A stretch of 56,288 bases of DNA from Halomonas sp. PR-M31. Lineage in GTDB: Bacteria > Pseudomonadota > Gammaproteobacteria > Pseudomonadales > Halomonadaceae. The stretch is taken from NCBI RefSeq assembly GCF_001039575.1, contig NZ_JIBT01000022.1:1-56288 (forward strand). Direction: 5' to 3'. Under the pieces are notes generated by a model. That model searched no databases. It was given only the letters and a program-made list of their open reading frames with translations, and was not told where the DNA came from. Of this stretch, positions 26,872 to 36,249 are shown piece after piece. The position numbers and the translations under genes were made by a program. Positions within the stretch are counted from its first letter, which is position 1. Each line of letters opens with the position of its first letter.

Positions 26872-27909
26872 CTACAAGATATCCTTGAGTTGATGTATCA
26901 ATCTTTCCTTTGAAAAGTAAGAACTAATGATTTCCCGATTGCGCTTTGCGGTCTCATCGTCCAAGCGAACGCTACCTATATTATCCAAGTCAAAAACCTT
27001 GACTCCGAGTTCTTCAAACATGGACCATGGTGTAATATTTTTGCGGATGAATACCGTTTTTCCCGAGCCTAGCAGCGTGATCATATTTCCCATTGCCTGC
27101 TGGCGCCGAAACGCAAAGCATGCGATATCGACCTCTGCTAGTATTTCAAGATATTCTTCCAGAGGTAAAAATTCGGTAAGCGCTATGAAATCCTCGCTGA
27201 ATAACCTTTCTCCTTCTGTCATGACTTTTCTTGCATAGCGTCTATTGCCATAGGAAAGAGGGCAGATGATCTTGATATTGCCTTCTGGCAACATCTTGAG
27301 CCGCTCGAACGCCTCGCAATGCTCATTGCTGCGACTCGCTGAATTGCCAACCAGCACTGTAGCTTTTGTTTTTTTGGGACGTTGTCTTCTTTCAGGTAAA
27401 TTTAGCGACTTATAAAGATTACTGGGATACACGAAGCTTTCAATATAGCTACCTTTGGCACCATACCACTGCCGTGCCAGATCGATGTCTCCAGGAATGT
27501 AGGTAACAAGGTGTCCGATGTCTGGAATGATCTTACGACGACACCATTCGACGAGTCTCTCTTTCAACGTCGTCTTTTCATTTTGGTAGCTATATAAATC
27601 GCCACCCCAGATTATCCAATAACAACGGCCCAATATTTTTGGATTCAATGCGAGAATAAACACGACATACTTATTAAATAATCCATGAAGGATTATCTTG
27701 TCGTATTTACGCATCTTGAAGTACAGCTTAAAAAAACCAAGCTTGCTGTTCTGTTGCTCTACGTCAGCGCCGGTTTGATAGGGATAGTCGTGAGACTTTT
27801 CTATGAGATGAAAATGATTATCCGAACCATCAATCTCTTCGCGAACAAATTCCATAAAAGCCGGAATGAACTTGTCCATATAGCATACATGGAGTATTTT
27901 TTTAGACAT
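26872..27909 (-). CDS. wecF: WecF-like Fuc4NAc transferase (GT56)
   Basis: 345 residues. The pattern [19 protein letters not shown] matches the WecF hallmark VGNSxxRSNEH. [15 protein letters not shown] corresponds to the WecF segment around IWGADLY, and [19 protein letters not shown] to its central helix. WecF transfers Fuc4NAc from TDP to a lipid-linked acceptor at the cytoplasmic membrane face. The start at [14 protein letters not shown] overlaps the rmlA stop by 8 bases. Since wecB and wecC (ManNAcA synthesis) are absent from the window, the acceptor may differ from enterobacterial common antigen. Confidence 0.85.
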   Translation of the reverse strand: MSKKILHVCYMDKFIPAFMEFVREEIDGSDNHFHLIEKSHDYPYQTGADVEQQNSKLGFFKLYFKMRKYDKIILHGLFNKYVVFILALNPKILGRCYWIIWGGDLYSYQNEKTTLKERLVEWCRRKIIPDIGHLVTYIPGDIDLARQWYGAKGSYIESFVYPSNLYKSLNLPERRQRPKKTKATVLVGNSASRSNEHCEAFERLKMLPEGNIKIICPLSYGNRRYARKVMTEGERLFSEDFIALTEFLPLEEYLEILAEVDIACFAFRRQQAMGNMITLLGSGKTVFIRKNITPWSMFEELGVKVFDLDNIGSVRLDDETAKRNREIISSYFSKERLIHQLKDIL

Positions 27910-28783
27910 TATCACTTTCTTCAACAATCAGGTTTTCGAGATATTCTCCATAGCCGCTTTTCCTGTATTGAACAGCAAGTCGCTTCAGGTCGTCACTTGT
28001 GAGCCAGCCTCTCAGAAAAGCAATTTCTTCTAGACAAGCCACTTTCATTCCTTGTCGGTGCTCGATGGTTTGCACGAACATGCCAGCATCCAACAGGCTT
28101 TCGTGGGTTCCCGTATCCAACCAGGCAAACCCGCGCCCCAAGAGCACGATGTTCAGGTCGTTGCGCTGTAAGTAGGCTTGATTGATACTCGTAATTTCCA
28201 GCTCACCCCGAGAAGACGGTGCTACTTGTTTGGCAATCTCTACTACGTCGTTGTCATAGAAATAAAGACCTGTCACCGCGAAGTTCGACTTTGGGTTTTC
28301 AGGTTTTTCCTCAATGGAAACAACTCGTTGCTCGGCGTCGAATTCCACGACGCCAAAACGCTCAGGATTCTTTACTTGATAACCGAATATCGTGGCGCCC
28401 TGCTCTCGTCCTGCGGCTTCAAGCAGCTTGGGTGTAAACCCTTGTCCGTAGAATACGTTATCACCCAGTACCAGACAGACTCTATCATCGCCAATGAACT
28501 CTTCGGCAAGGAGGAACGCCTGGGCTAATCCATCAGGCTGTGGCTGAATCGCGTAGCACAAATCGATACCGAACTGATGCCCATCTCCAAGCAAACGTAC
28601 GAAACCGTCTTGATCCTCAGGCGTTGTAATGATCATGATTTCGCGTATGCCCGCCAGCATCAAAACCGAGAGAGGATAGTAGATCATGGGTTTGTCATAA
28701 ATGGGCAATAGCTGCTTGGAAAGCCCTTTTGTAATAGGATAAAGACGCGTACCACTACCCCCCGCCAAGACAATTCCCTTCAT
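27902..28783 (-). CDS. rmlA: Glucose-1-phosphate thymidylyltransferase (RmlA/RfbA)
   Basis: 293 residues. [20 protein letters not shown] holds the nucleotide-binding GGxGTRLxP motif; [55 protein letters not shown] and [18 protein letters not shown] are standard RmlA segments. It makes dTDP-glucose from glucose-1-phosphate and dTTP. The ATG at 28783 overlaps the rmlB stop by 4 bases (ATGA). No rmlC or rmlD (rhamnose branch) is present here, so the product should flow to Fuc4NAc. Confidence 0.95.
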   Translation of the reverse strand: MKGIVLAGGSGTRLYPITKGLSKQLLPIYDKPMIYYPLSVLMLAGIREIMIITTPEDQDGFVRLLGDGHQFGIDLCYAIQPQPDGLAQAFLLAEEFIGDDRVCLVLGDNVFYGQGFTPKLLEAAGREQGATIFGYQVKNPERFGVVEFDAEQRVVSIEEKPENPKSNFAVTGLYFYDNDVVEIAKQVAPSSRGELEITSINQAYLQRNDLNIVLLGRGFAWLDTGTHESLLDAGMFVQTIEHRQGMKVACLEEIAFLRGWLTSDDLKRLAVQYRKSGYGEYLENLIVEESDNV

Positions 28784-29871
28784 GACTTTTTCCTGTCGAT
28801 AGTTCCAAGGCGCTCGCGTTGATAAGTGCTGCTCAATGCCCTGGTACACCAGCCTAAATTGTTCAAGTACCAGCTTACTGTTTTTTGGAGGCCACTTTCA
28901 AAAGATTCGTCAGGTACCCAACCCAATTGGCGTTGAATTTTTCCTGAATCGATAGCGTAACGAAAATCATGACCGGGCCGATCCTTTACTGACACGATCA
29001 AATCGCGATAATTGGCAACGCCCATTGGTTTTTGTGGTGCCATCTCTTCCAATAAATCGCAAACTTCTAGCACTACATCGATATTCCGTTTTTCGTTGTG
29101 GCCGCCAATGTTATAAGTTTCACCTATTCTTCCATTATTCAATACCAAGTAAAGGGCGCGAGCATGGTCATCTACATACAGCCAATCACGCACCTGCTCC
29201 CCCGTACCATAAACCGGAAGTTTTCTACCTTCCAAAGCATTGAGAATAATCAGCGGAATGAGTTTTTCAGGAAAGTGAAAAGGTCCATAATTATTGGAGC
29301 AATTTGTCACTAACGCGGGAAAATCATAGGTTCTCTGCCAAGCACGCACCAGATGATCGGAACTCGCCTTGCTAGCAGAATAAGGCGAACTTGGCATATA
29401 CGGGGTAGTCTCAACAAACAGTTCGTCAGGATTTTCAAGATCACCATACACTTCATCCGTCGATATATGATGAAAACGAAAATCAGCTTGACGGCTGAAA
29501 TTCAAACCCTGCCAGTAGTTTCGAGCAACCTCCAGCAGTGTATAAGTTCCAATGATATTGGTTTCGATAAAGGCGGCAGGACCGTCAATGGAGCGATCGA
29601 CATGGCTTTCTGCGGCTAGATGCATGACGGCATCAGGGCAATGGACCGAAAACACTCTCTCAAGCTCGATCCGATTGCAAATATCTACTTGCTCGAATTT
29701 ATAGCGTTCGTTGTTTGATACGGAACTCAACGATTCCAGGTTGCCCGCATAAGTCAACTTGTCGACATTTACAACGCTGCACTGTGTGTTTTTTATAATG
29801 TTTCGTATTACAGCTGAGCCAATGAAGCCTGCACCGCCAGTAATCAAGACTTTTCTCGTTGAATTATTCAT
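28780..29871 (-). CDS. rmlB: dTDP-glucose 4,6-dehydratase (RmlB/RfbB)
   Basis: A 363-residue short-chain dehydrogenase/reductase of the extended type. [16 protein letters not shown] is the NAD-binding loop, [12 protein letters not shown] and STDEVYGDL contain the active-site Thr-Asp-Glu region, and [15 protein letters not shown] the catalytic Tyr-x3-Lys. It converts dTDP-glucose to dTDP-4-keto-6-deoxyglucose. It is the first gene of the leftward Fuc4NAc operon, which continues rmlA, wecF, acyltransferase, wecE with overlaps throughout. The base composition here is noticeably richer in A and T than the flanks, which suggests acquisition by transfer. Confidence 0.95.
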   Translation of the reverse strand: MNNSTRKVLITGGAGFIGSAVIRNIIKNTQCSVVNVDKLTYAGNLESLSSVSNNERYKFEQVDICNRIELERVFSVHCPDAVMHLAAESHVDRSIDGPAAFIETNIIGTYTLLEVARNYWQGLNFSRQADFRFHHISTDEVYGDLENPDELFVETTPYMPSSPYSASKASSDHLVRAWQRTYDFPALVTNCSNNYGPFHFPEKLIPLIILNALEGRKLPVYGTGEQVRDWLYVDDHARALYLVLNNGRIGETYNIGGHNEKRNIDVVLEVCDLLEEMAPQKPMGVANYRDLIVSVKDRPGHDFRYAIDSGKIQRQLGWVPDESFESGLQKTVSWYLNNLGWCTRALSSTYQRERLGTIDRKKS

Positions 29872-29914
29872 GTAAAACTTTCCAAGATTGGTAAAAAATT
29901 CAACTGAGCTATCT

Positions 29915-31270
29915 TCATGTAATGCTTTTTACACCAATATCCTTTTCAGAGGTTAGCTGCCACCGCCAATAATGAGTCACTAATCCACCAAGGATAATAT
30001 TATGCACGTATACTCCCGTCCAAAAAGAATTATATGACTCAAACTGGTTTGCTATCATCCAGTACACAAAGAAAATCACACCAAACAGCGCAATATCATT
30101 TGGCAACAAACCGCCCTTCCATGCAAGCCAGGATGAGCGCCCTACCCAGACTGCCAATGCCCCCATTACGGTCAATCCCAAGATCCCATACGCCACCCAT
30201 ATTTCGAGAAAGAAATTATGCAGATGGCCAAAGTTTTCCTTGATCGAATTCGGTAACCATTCGGTATGATCAATAACAAGGCTACGCCCTTGACCGCCCC
30301 ACCCAACGAGAGGACGTTGCTCTATCCAATCAAAGGCGGCGCGCCATGTGTGAATACGAATACCAATACTCGAATAGGGTAAGTCCTCGAACTCTCCTTG
30401 TGCTATTTGACTGATAACTTGAGATTCCTGGTCTATACGCTCAGTTAAAGTATCGTGAAATTTTATACCTGCACCGGTTGTCACTATTAATAATAATATA
30501 AAACTGACCGAAAATTTCTTGAGATTTTCAGTAGTAAATTGACTGCTTCCTTTGTAAAGTAGCCATGTAATTCCTGCTGTACTCAAGGCTACGAGCAAAG
30601 CCAACCAGATGGCTCTAGTCTGGCCAATTAGTACACCTATAGAACAAATTATCAGTAAAAAACACCAGAATAGTATGCGTATCGACCGGAACTTGCCCGG
30701 CGTACAAAAACGCTTTGAAAATACGAATATACCTAAAAGTGCTACGCCAAACAGCATGGCGCCATGCTGCTTGTTGCGTATTCCAAAGCCAGCACGCTCA
30801 CCTTGCAATCCTATAAGCCATTCATGAATACCGTCACCATGTATCAAGGTGGCCGGTAAATAGAAGATAAGGGCTAGCCCCCAGACGATTAGCGTATTGC
30901 GAGTACTACCGCCTAACCACCATGCCACGCCGATAAAGATGAACAGTTTCGCTAACCTGTCAACTTTAGGATCGCTATCCATCCATTCTGGATGATGTAA
31001 AACACCAAGCCACCAGGATAGCATTTGTACTAGAATCACGGCCAACAGTAGCCATAGTGCTGCAGAACGCCGCAACTGTTTCCCATATACAAGGATTGCG
31101 ATCAATCCAAAAAAGGCCGTAGAGTATTCACCAAGTTTACCTAAATCTGGCCAAAGAACTCTAAAAGAGGAATACAGAACAAGGCCCAGGACCCCTACAT
31201 ATAATATCCATTTTGGATAAGGTAGAAGCTTATGAGGTTCCCAGAGCATTTTACTCTTCACGTTTAACAT
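29915..31270 (-). CDS. O-antigen ligase/polymerase family (WaaL/Wzy-like) membrane protein
   Basis: About 451 residues with ten or more membrane helices. In the middle is a large periplasmic loop (about residues 270-345: [20 protein letters not shown] through GWGGQGRSL) with the conserved Wzy_C/ligase features: [11 protein letters not shown] before it and the histidine segment [18 protein letters not shown] after it. It would join O-chain to lipid A core in the periplasm, or polymerise repeat units. Starts at 31288 (TTG), 31270 (ATG), 31261 (GTG) or 31249 (ATG) are all possible. It ends 44 bases before rmlB on the same strand, so it may share that operon's transcript. Confidence 0.82.
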   Translation of the reverse strand: MLNVKSKMLWEPHKLLPYPKWILYVGVLGLVLYSSFRVLWPDLGKLGEYSTAFFGLIAILVYGKQLRRSAALWLLLAVILVQMLSWWLGVLHHPEWMDSDPKVDRLAKLFIFIGVAWWLGGSTRNTLIVWGLALIFYLPATLIHGDGIHEWLIGLQGERAGFGIRNKQHGAMLFGVALLGIFVFSKRFCTPGKFRSIRILFWCFLLIICSIGVLIGQTRAIWLALLVALSTAGITWLLYKGSSQFTTENLKKFSVSFILLLIVTTGAGIKFHDTLTERIDQESQVISQIAQGEFEDLPYSSIGIRIHTWRAAFDWIEQRPLVGWGGQGRSLVIDHTEWLPNSIKENFGHLHNFFLEIWVAYGILGLTVMGALAVWVGRSSWLAWKGGLLPNDIALFGVIFFVYWMIANQFESYNSFWTGVYVHNIILGGLVTHYWRWQLTSEKDIGVKSIT

Positions 31271-31358
31271 CCATCCTGGATTGCACAAAAGGTGATCGGT
31301 ACAGGTATGATGGCATTCCTATAACGAATATGTCCCTTGTATTGTCACCTAAAACTAT

Positions 31359-31610
31359 CTAACTAATCTTACCAAGCTCAAGCAAGGTGAGAAGTAGAGT
31401 ATGGACGCTGGTATCGCTTTGCTGAAAATCATCCATCAGTCCACGCAAGCGTTGCTCAAATTCGTGCTTTAAATCTTTTTCATTTTCTTGTTGACGTCGT
31501 TTACTAGATCCTTCCAGATCCCGTAAGGCTTGAGAAAAGGCATCGTCAAGTTCCCGGAACCTACGTAGCTTCTCTCTTTCGTCCATATAACGAGGTTTAT
31601 TAGATTTCAT
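31359..31610 (-). CDS. Small MvaT-like protein lacking the DNA-binding domain
   Basis: 83 residues, nearly all helical and charged. EFEQRLRGLMDDF (residues 50-62) matches EFKERLEALMQEF in the neighbouring full-length MvaT (7 of 13 identical, same spacing of hydrophobic positions), and both are followed by a V..LL pattern. The protein ends soon after (TLLELGKIS), so it keeps the oligomerisation helices but has none of the KNPNTGEVVETRGGN DNA-binding motif. It may mix with MvaT filaments and weaken them, as truncated H-NS proteins do in enterics. Starts at 31649 (GTG) or 31610 (ATG) are possible. Gene and function are inferences from sequence similarity seen here. Confidence 0.6.
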   Translation of the reverse strand: MKSNKPRYMDEREKLRRFRELDDAFSQALRDLEGSSKRRQQENEKDLKHEFEQRLRGLMDDFQQSDTSVHTLLLTLLELGKIS

Positions 31611-32259
31611 GAATTTAGTCTTGACACCGTAAATTAGGTTGAAAATCACCTTAAAGATTGGTCATGGCATAAAGCATTTAAAATTAAAACGTAACGTTGT
31701 CGCATATTAAATATTATTTATATAAATTAAATTCGCATGTTCCTGTAGTTGAAACTTCAAAAATCGCGGCTTGAAAATAACACAAAAATACAATTTCACA
31801 CTTAACATCACAACAAGGTAGAAAATTTAAGCGCTAGCTTTTAAGCTGATATCTGTTGGTTTGCGTTTAAATCAAAATAATTACTGATGTGTATGCATCT
31901 TTTCTTGTCAAAAGACTGTTCAAGTAAACTCGTGCCAAAACACAGATACTGTGTGCATATAAAAACAGACCAGTTCATGTGGTATAAACGGATACAAAAT
32001 TATTTTTGCAACTTACTATAATACGCTCAGCATGGCACTAAAAAAAGCCTTTATGTTTACAATTTCAGGGATAAAACAGCTAACTAATTTTTATGAGTCT
32101 TTGTAACAACAAATAGAAGCAAAAAAACCATGCTAAGCAATTGAAATTTTATTCGTTTTCTCAAACTTTTAAAACAATGGGGCACTGAAGCCTGTGGCGC
32201 TGACGTATTGTCTCATCAGCGCCTTGTCATTGTTTTACCAGCATTTAATTAACAAAGAA
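31611..32259. other. AT-rich region between the two MvaT-related genes
   Basis: About 650 bases with very low GC content and no convincing coding frame. It contains the upstream region of the small MvaT-like gene, A/T tracts that would attract MvaT, a possible rightward -10 box TATAAT near 32017 without a good -35, and the hairpin at 32196. It is a likely nucleation site for silencing and autoregulation. Confidence 0.55.
32196..32223. terminator. Strong hairpin after mvaT
   Basis: GGCGCTGA and TCAGCGCC form a perfect 8-base stem with a 12-base loop, 37 bases beyond the mvaT stop in the direction of mvaT transcription. No T-run follows on the minus strand; on the plus strand TTGTCATTGTTTT follows, so it could also end a rightward transcript. 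Confidence 0.45.
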
Positions 32260-32637
32260 TTAACCTTCAGTGCGGACTAGCCAGGACTCAACGGTATCAG
32301 CACCGTGCTCGTCCTTCCAGGATTTCAATGTCTTTTGATTTCCGCCTCTGGTTTCAACCACTTCGCCCGTATTGGGGTTTTTGTAAATCTTTAGCTTACG
32401 TTTGCGACGGCTCCCACCTGTTGCAACGCTTTTTGAAGTGCCGGAAGACCGTTCTTGAGGCTGAAGAAGGTCGATGACGTCAGCGGCATTTTTACTGAAC
32501 TCCTGCATTAGTGCTTCAAGACGCTCCTTGAACTCGAGCTCAGATGTTAAGCGCTGGTCGCTTTCCATCTGTTCCATCTCTTCCTGGATTTGCTTGAGCA
32601 GTTGCTCTTTCTTCATGTATTCACTGAGTAGTGACAT
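32260..32637 (-). CDS. mvaT: MvaT-family H-NS-like transcriptional silencer
   Basis: 125 residues. The N-terminal coiled coil (residues 3-58: EYMKKEQLLKQIQEEMEQ to ADVIDLLQP) drives oligomerisation. A linker rich in Ser, Thr and Lys follows, and the C-terminal DNA-binding domain has KIYKNPNTGEVVETRGGN and KTLKSWKDEHG. MvaT and MvaU bind AT-rich DNA and silence acquired genes. It lies next to the AT-rich surface-sugar island and beside a truncated paralogue, so it probably regulates both and itself. AAGGA is upstream of the ATG. Confidence 0.93.
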   Translation of the reverse strand: MSLLSEYMKKEQLLKQIQEEMEQMESDQRLTSELEFKERLEALMQEFSKNAADVIDLLQPQERSSGTSKSVATGGSRRKRKLKIYKNPNTGEVVETRGGNQKTLKSWKDEHGADTVESWLVRTEG

Positions 32638-33140
32638 AACGTCTTAATTCCTTATGTCGGAAGTTAGCAAGTAGGATGCAATTATTAACGTTTTTAAGTT
32701 TCATGCCAAGGGCAGATTTGTTTTTTTCTAAAATTCACGGAACATCTCTTCTATGAGATACGCAAAAGCGAGCTTATCTATGAACAAAAAAGACCTGTGC
32801 ACCGTGCTTGGGATATTCTCTTTTAACAAAAGACCCAGTGACCAGTACGCTCCTATGAGCAGCCATAATCGTTTGTCATCCTATTCACATCACTTAACCG
32901 AACGCAAAAAATATCATTAAAAACAATGCTCTATAATAACCACACCAAAATTGTGCTATTCAAGGGTAAGTACGATCTTAAAAATACGAAAAGCAGTCTT
33001 ACCTGTAACTTGGAGTAAAAGAAAAGCATTGTCTGCGTTATCTGCTAGTAACGCATGACGCCTAGCCGTAATTCGATGAATAAGAATTCATCAAATAGAT
33101 TTTCTTCGAATATCGCGTTCCCTGACACCTGTAGTAATGC
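32638..33140. other. AT-rich intergenic region upstream of mvaT
   Basis: About 500 bases with low GC content and no convincing gene. It holds the mvaT promoter region and the 3' end of the antiporter transcript. A perfect GATGAAT/ATTCATC inverted repeat at 33075-33092 lies about 50 bases beyond the antiporter stop and may form a weak hairpin; no T-run follows. Runs of A and T (for example near 32720 and 32910) suit H-NS/MvaT binding. Confidence 0.5.
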
Positions 33141-34487
33141 TTAAAGCCACATCGCTGCCAGCCAGCCAAAGCCAATCAGCGGTATGTTGTAGTGTAGAAA
33201 GGTCGGCACCACTGAGTCCCAAATATGATCGTGCTGACCATCCACATTAAGCCCGGCAGTCGGGCCCAGGGTCGAGTCTGAAGCCGGTGAACCTGCATCA
33301 CCTAGCGCCGCGGCAGTGCCCACGAGTGCAATCGTCGCCATGGGCGAAAAACCAAACTGCATCGCTAATGGCACATAGATAGTGGCAATGATCGGTATGG
33401 TGGAGAAAGATGAACCAATCCCCAACGTAATGAATAGACCAACCAATAGCATGATGAGTGCTGCCAGCCCTTGATTGTCGCCAATGATTTCGACAGCGTC
33501 ACTCACCAGCAGTTCGACCTCGCCGGTGGCATCCATCACTGATGCAAATCCGGCAGCAGAAATCATGATGAAGCCGATCAACGCCATCATGCGCATGCCG
33601 CTGGTAAAAAGATCATCGGCTTCGCGCCATTTGAAAACACCACCCACCGAGAGCAAGGCAAAACCCACTAGCCCACCGAGGATCATGGAGCCGCTGTAGA
33701 GTTGGATGCCCAGTGCAGCAAGAATTGCCACCACGGACATCAAAAGGCCAAGGGTATGAATATTCACCTGCTCCTGCTGATGAGGCAGATTGCTGATATT
33801 CGTATCCTGAGTGTCGTAATCTCGCGGCTTGCGATAGCTTATAAAAAGTGCCACCAGTAGCCCCAAGGCCATGCCGCTAACCGGCACACCCATGGCCAAG
33901 GGCACCATGCCTCGCGTGATTTCAAGACCTAAAGACTGCCCCACCTCGTTTATATTGGCCAGCAGAATGTCATTGAGGAAAATGGCACCAAAGCCTACCG
34001 GTAATAGCATGTAAGTTGCCGTCAATCCAAAGGTCAGCGTGCAGGCTACCGCGCGTCGGTCCAGACGTAGCTGATTCATCACCTTCAGAAGCGGTGGAAT
34101 CAGGATGGGAATGAAGGCGATGTGTACCGGGATCAAATTCTGAGACGAAATGGCTACCAGCAGTACGGAACCGATCAGCGTGTACTTTACCGCTGCCCGT
34201 CGCTTTGGCGATGCCTCCTGACCAAACAGCCTGATCAGACGCTGTGCCAGCAGATCCGGCAAACCGGCCCGTGAAATGGCCACGGCAAAGGCACCCAAGG
34301 TGGCATAGGCCAGGGCTATCTTGGCACCACCACCGACCCCATCGTTGAAGGCTGCCAGTGTATCGCCAAGGGATAAACCGCCTACCAGCCCTCCCGCCAA
34401 TGCACCCGCTATCAAGGCGAATACCACCGATACTCGGGCCAAAGCCAGTGCCACCATGACCAATACGCCGAGAATTACCGCATTCAT
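33141..34487 (-). CDS. Na+/H+ antiporter-family (NhaC/YuiF-type) transporter
   Basis: 448 residues with about ten to twelve membrane helices. [38 protein letters not shown] and [20 protein letters not shown] are characteristic, and [23 protein letters not shown] is the family signature with a membrane-embedded Asp. Members of this group exchange Na+ and H+; some relatives carry amino acids or dicarboxylates. Location is the inner membrane. It is divergent from the deaminase gene at 34824. An antiporter is expected in a salt-adapted host, but the exact ion is an inference. Confidence 0.82.
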   Translation of the reverse strand: MNAVILGVLVMVALALARVSVVFALIAGALAGGLVGGLSLGDTLAAFNDGVGGGAKIALAYATLGAFAVAISRAGLPDLLAQRLIRLFGQEASPKRRAAVKYTLIGSVLLVAISSQNLIPVHIAFIPILIPPLLKVMNQLRLDRRAVACTLTFGLTATYMLLPVGFGAIFLNDILLANINEVGQSLGLEITRGMVPLAMGVPVSGMALGLLVALFISYRKPRDYDTQDTNISNLPHQQEQVNIHTLGLLMSVVAILAALGIQLYSGSMILGGLVGFALLSVGGVFKWREADDLFTSGMRMMALIGFIMISAAGFASVMDATGEVELLVSDAVEIIGDNQGLAALIMLLVGLFITLGIGSSFSTIPIIATIYVPLAMQFGFSPMATIALVGTAAALGDAGSPASDSTLGPTAGLNVDGQHDHIWDSVVPTFLHYNIPLIGFGWLAAMWL

Positions 34488-34823
34488 GCGCTCGTTTCCT
34501 GTTCAAAGATTGGCAGAAGCAAGTGAAAGCCGGCGATTCTACCAGAGCGATTGACCGAGCGTGATTTCTCTCTACTTTCTAGACTCAAAAAAACTGTCGC
34601 AAAACCAACGATCTTTGCTCGAGTGAAAGCATACCCTCGACAAATGTCGCATAGGCTGTCGCCACTTTATTCTTGACAAGTGGCGCCACCATCGAGGATT
34701 TTGGTATACAACTCTGGTACACAAAAACATCTCCGGCTTGCTGAGCAAGGCACCTGAACCACATCGACGTGGGTAACCCTAGCGTTCGAACAGATGCCGG
34801 CTCTCATGACCGAGGAAACCTCC
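34488..34823. other. Intergenic region between the antiporter and deaminase genes
   Basis: About 335 bases with no convincing gene, carrying the divergent promoters of both neighbours. In-frame ATGs at 34794 and 34806 precede the preferred deaminase start. I saw no clear operator, riboswitch-like or terminator structure. Confidence 0.45.
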
Positions 34824-36176
34824 ATGACCGACAACACTACGCTCTGGATTCGTGATCCGCTCGACTGCGCAGACCCCGACGCAGCAGGCGGCATCGTGAT
34901 TCAAGGCACGCGCATTCTCGAGAAAGTAGCGGCCGGCGCCAAACCCAAGCGACCGGTAGACAACATCTTCGATGCGTCTCAGCATGTCTTGCTACCTGGA
35001 TTGGTCAATACCCATCATCACTTCTATCAGACCCTGACCCGCGCCTATTCGCCTGCGCTCAATAAAGAACTCTTTCCCTGGTTGACCACGCTGTACGAGG
35101 TATGGGCGAATCTCGACGAAGAGCAGCTGGCGCTGGCCAGCGAACTGGCCATGGTGGAACTGCTGATGTCCGGCTGTACCACCGTGGCGGATCATCATTA
35201 TGTTTTCTCTGGGGCTTTGCTCAACGCTATCGATTGCCAGGTTGAGACCGCTCAGCGTCTTGGCGTACGCGCTGCGCTGACTCGTGGTTCGATGAGCGTG
35301 GGGCAGGAAGATGGAGGTCTGCCGCCCCAGTCCGTCGTGCAGGATGAACGGACCATTCTCGAGGACAGTCAGCGTCTGATCCAGCGCTATCATCAGCGCG
35401 GCGACGGTGCCATGACCACTATCGCTCTGGCACCCTGCTCGCCTTTCTCGGTCAGCCGTGAACTGATGCAAGAGAGTGCCCGGCTCGCCGAGACCCAGGA
35501 CGTACGTCTACATACCCATCTTGCGGAAACCGAAGACGAAACCGCTTACTGCCAGCGTTTGTTCGGCATGCGCCCGCTGGACTATCTGGAAGAGTGTGGC
35601 TGGTTGAGCAATAGAACCTGGCTGGCTCACGGCATCCATTTCAACGACGACGAAGTCAAACGCCTGGGCCGTGCTGGCACCGGTATCGCTCACTGCCCGT
35701 CCTCCAACATGGTGCTGGGCTCCGGCATGTGTCGTGCCCTGGAACTCGAAGCTGCCGGCGCACCGGTCGGAATAGGCGTGGACGGTTCAGCTTCCAACGA
35801 TCACTCCAACCTGGCAAGCGAAATGCGTCAGGCGCTGCTGCTGGGTCGCCTGCGCTACTCGCCTAGTCAGGTGACTCACGAAGATATCATCCGCTGGGCG
35901 ACGCGAGGCTCCGCACACTGCCTGGGCCGCCCGGACATTGGCGACCTGGAACCCGGTCAGCAGGCGGATATAGCGCTCTTCAAGCTCGATGAACTGCGCT
36001 TTTCCGGTGCCGAAAACCCTCTGGCAGCGCTGCTTCTGTGTGGCGCCCAGCGCGCGGACCGGGTCATGGTAGCCGGTCGCTGGCGAATCATCGATGGCTT
36101 GCCCTGCAAGATCGATCTCGACGCCCTAATGGCACGCCACAACAGTGCCGCCAAACGCTTGCGCAACGCTTTATGA
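34824..36176 (+). CDS. 8-oxoguanine deaminase-like amidohydrolase
   Basis: 450 residues. Metal and catalytic residues are in order: NTHHHFYQTLTRAY (HxH), HTHLAETEDE, WLAHGIHFNDDE, HCPSSNMVLGSG and GVDGSASNDHSN (Asp). This pattern is typical of the PA0142-type 8-oxoguanine deaminases, which convert 8-oxoguanine to uric acid, within the wider guanine/hydroxyatrazine deaminase group. GAGGA about 8 bases upstream supports the ATG at 34824. It precedes a uracil/xanthine-type permease by about 70 bases, forming a purine-salvage or catabolism unit. Related substrates (isoguanine, S-adenosylhomocysteine) cannot be excluded. Confidence 0.85.
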   Translation: MTDNTTLWIRDPLDCADPDAAGGIVIQGTRILEKVAAGAKPKRPVDNIFDASQHVLLPGLVNTHHHFYQTLTRAYSPALNKELFPWLTTLYEVWANLDEEQLALASELAMVELLMSGCTTVADHHYVFSGALLNAIDCQVETAQRLGVRAALTRGSMSVGQEDGGLPPQSVVQDERTILEDSQRLIQRYHQRGDGAMTTIALAPCSPFSVSRELMQESARLAETQDVRLHTHLAETEDETAYCQRLFGMRPLDYLEECGWLSNRTWLAHGIHFNDDEVKRLGRAGTGIAHCPSSNMVLGSGMCRALELEAAGAPVGIGVDGSASNDHSNLASEMRQALLLGRLRYSPSQVTHEDIIRWATRGSAHCLGRPDIGDLEPGQQADIALFKLDELRFSGAENPLAALLLCGAQRADRVMVAGRWRIIDGLPCKIDLDALMARHNSAAKRLRNAL

Positions 36177-36249
36177 CATTTCTTACGACAACAACATCCA
36201 TTGCAACCCCACCCCTTAGCGACAACAAGAAGCAGGAGCATTGCCGACA

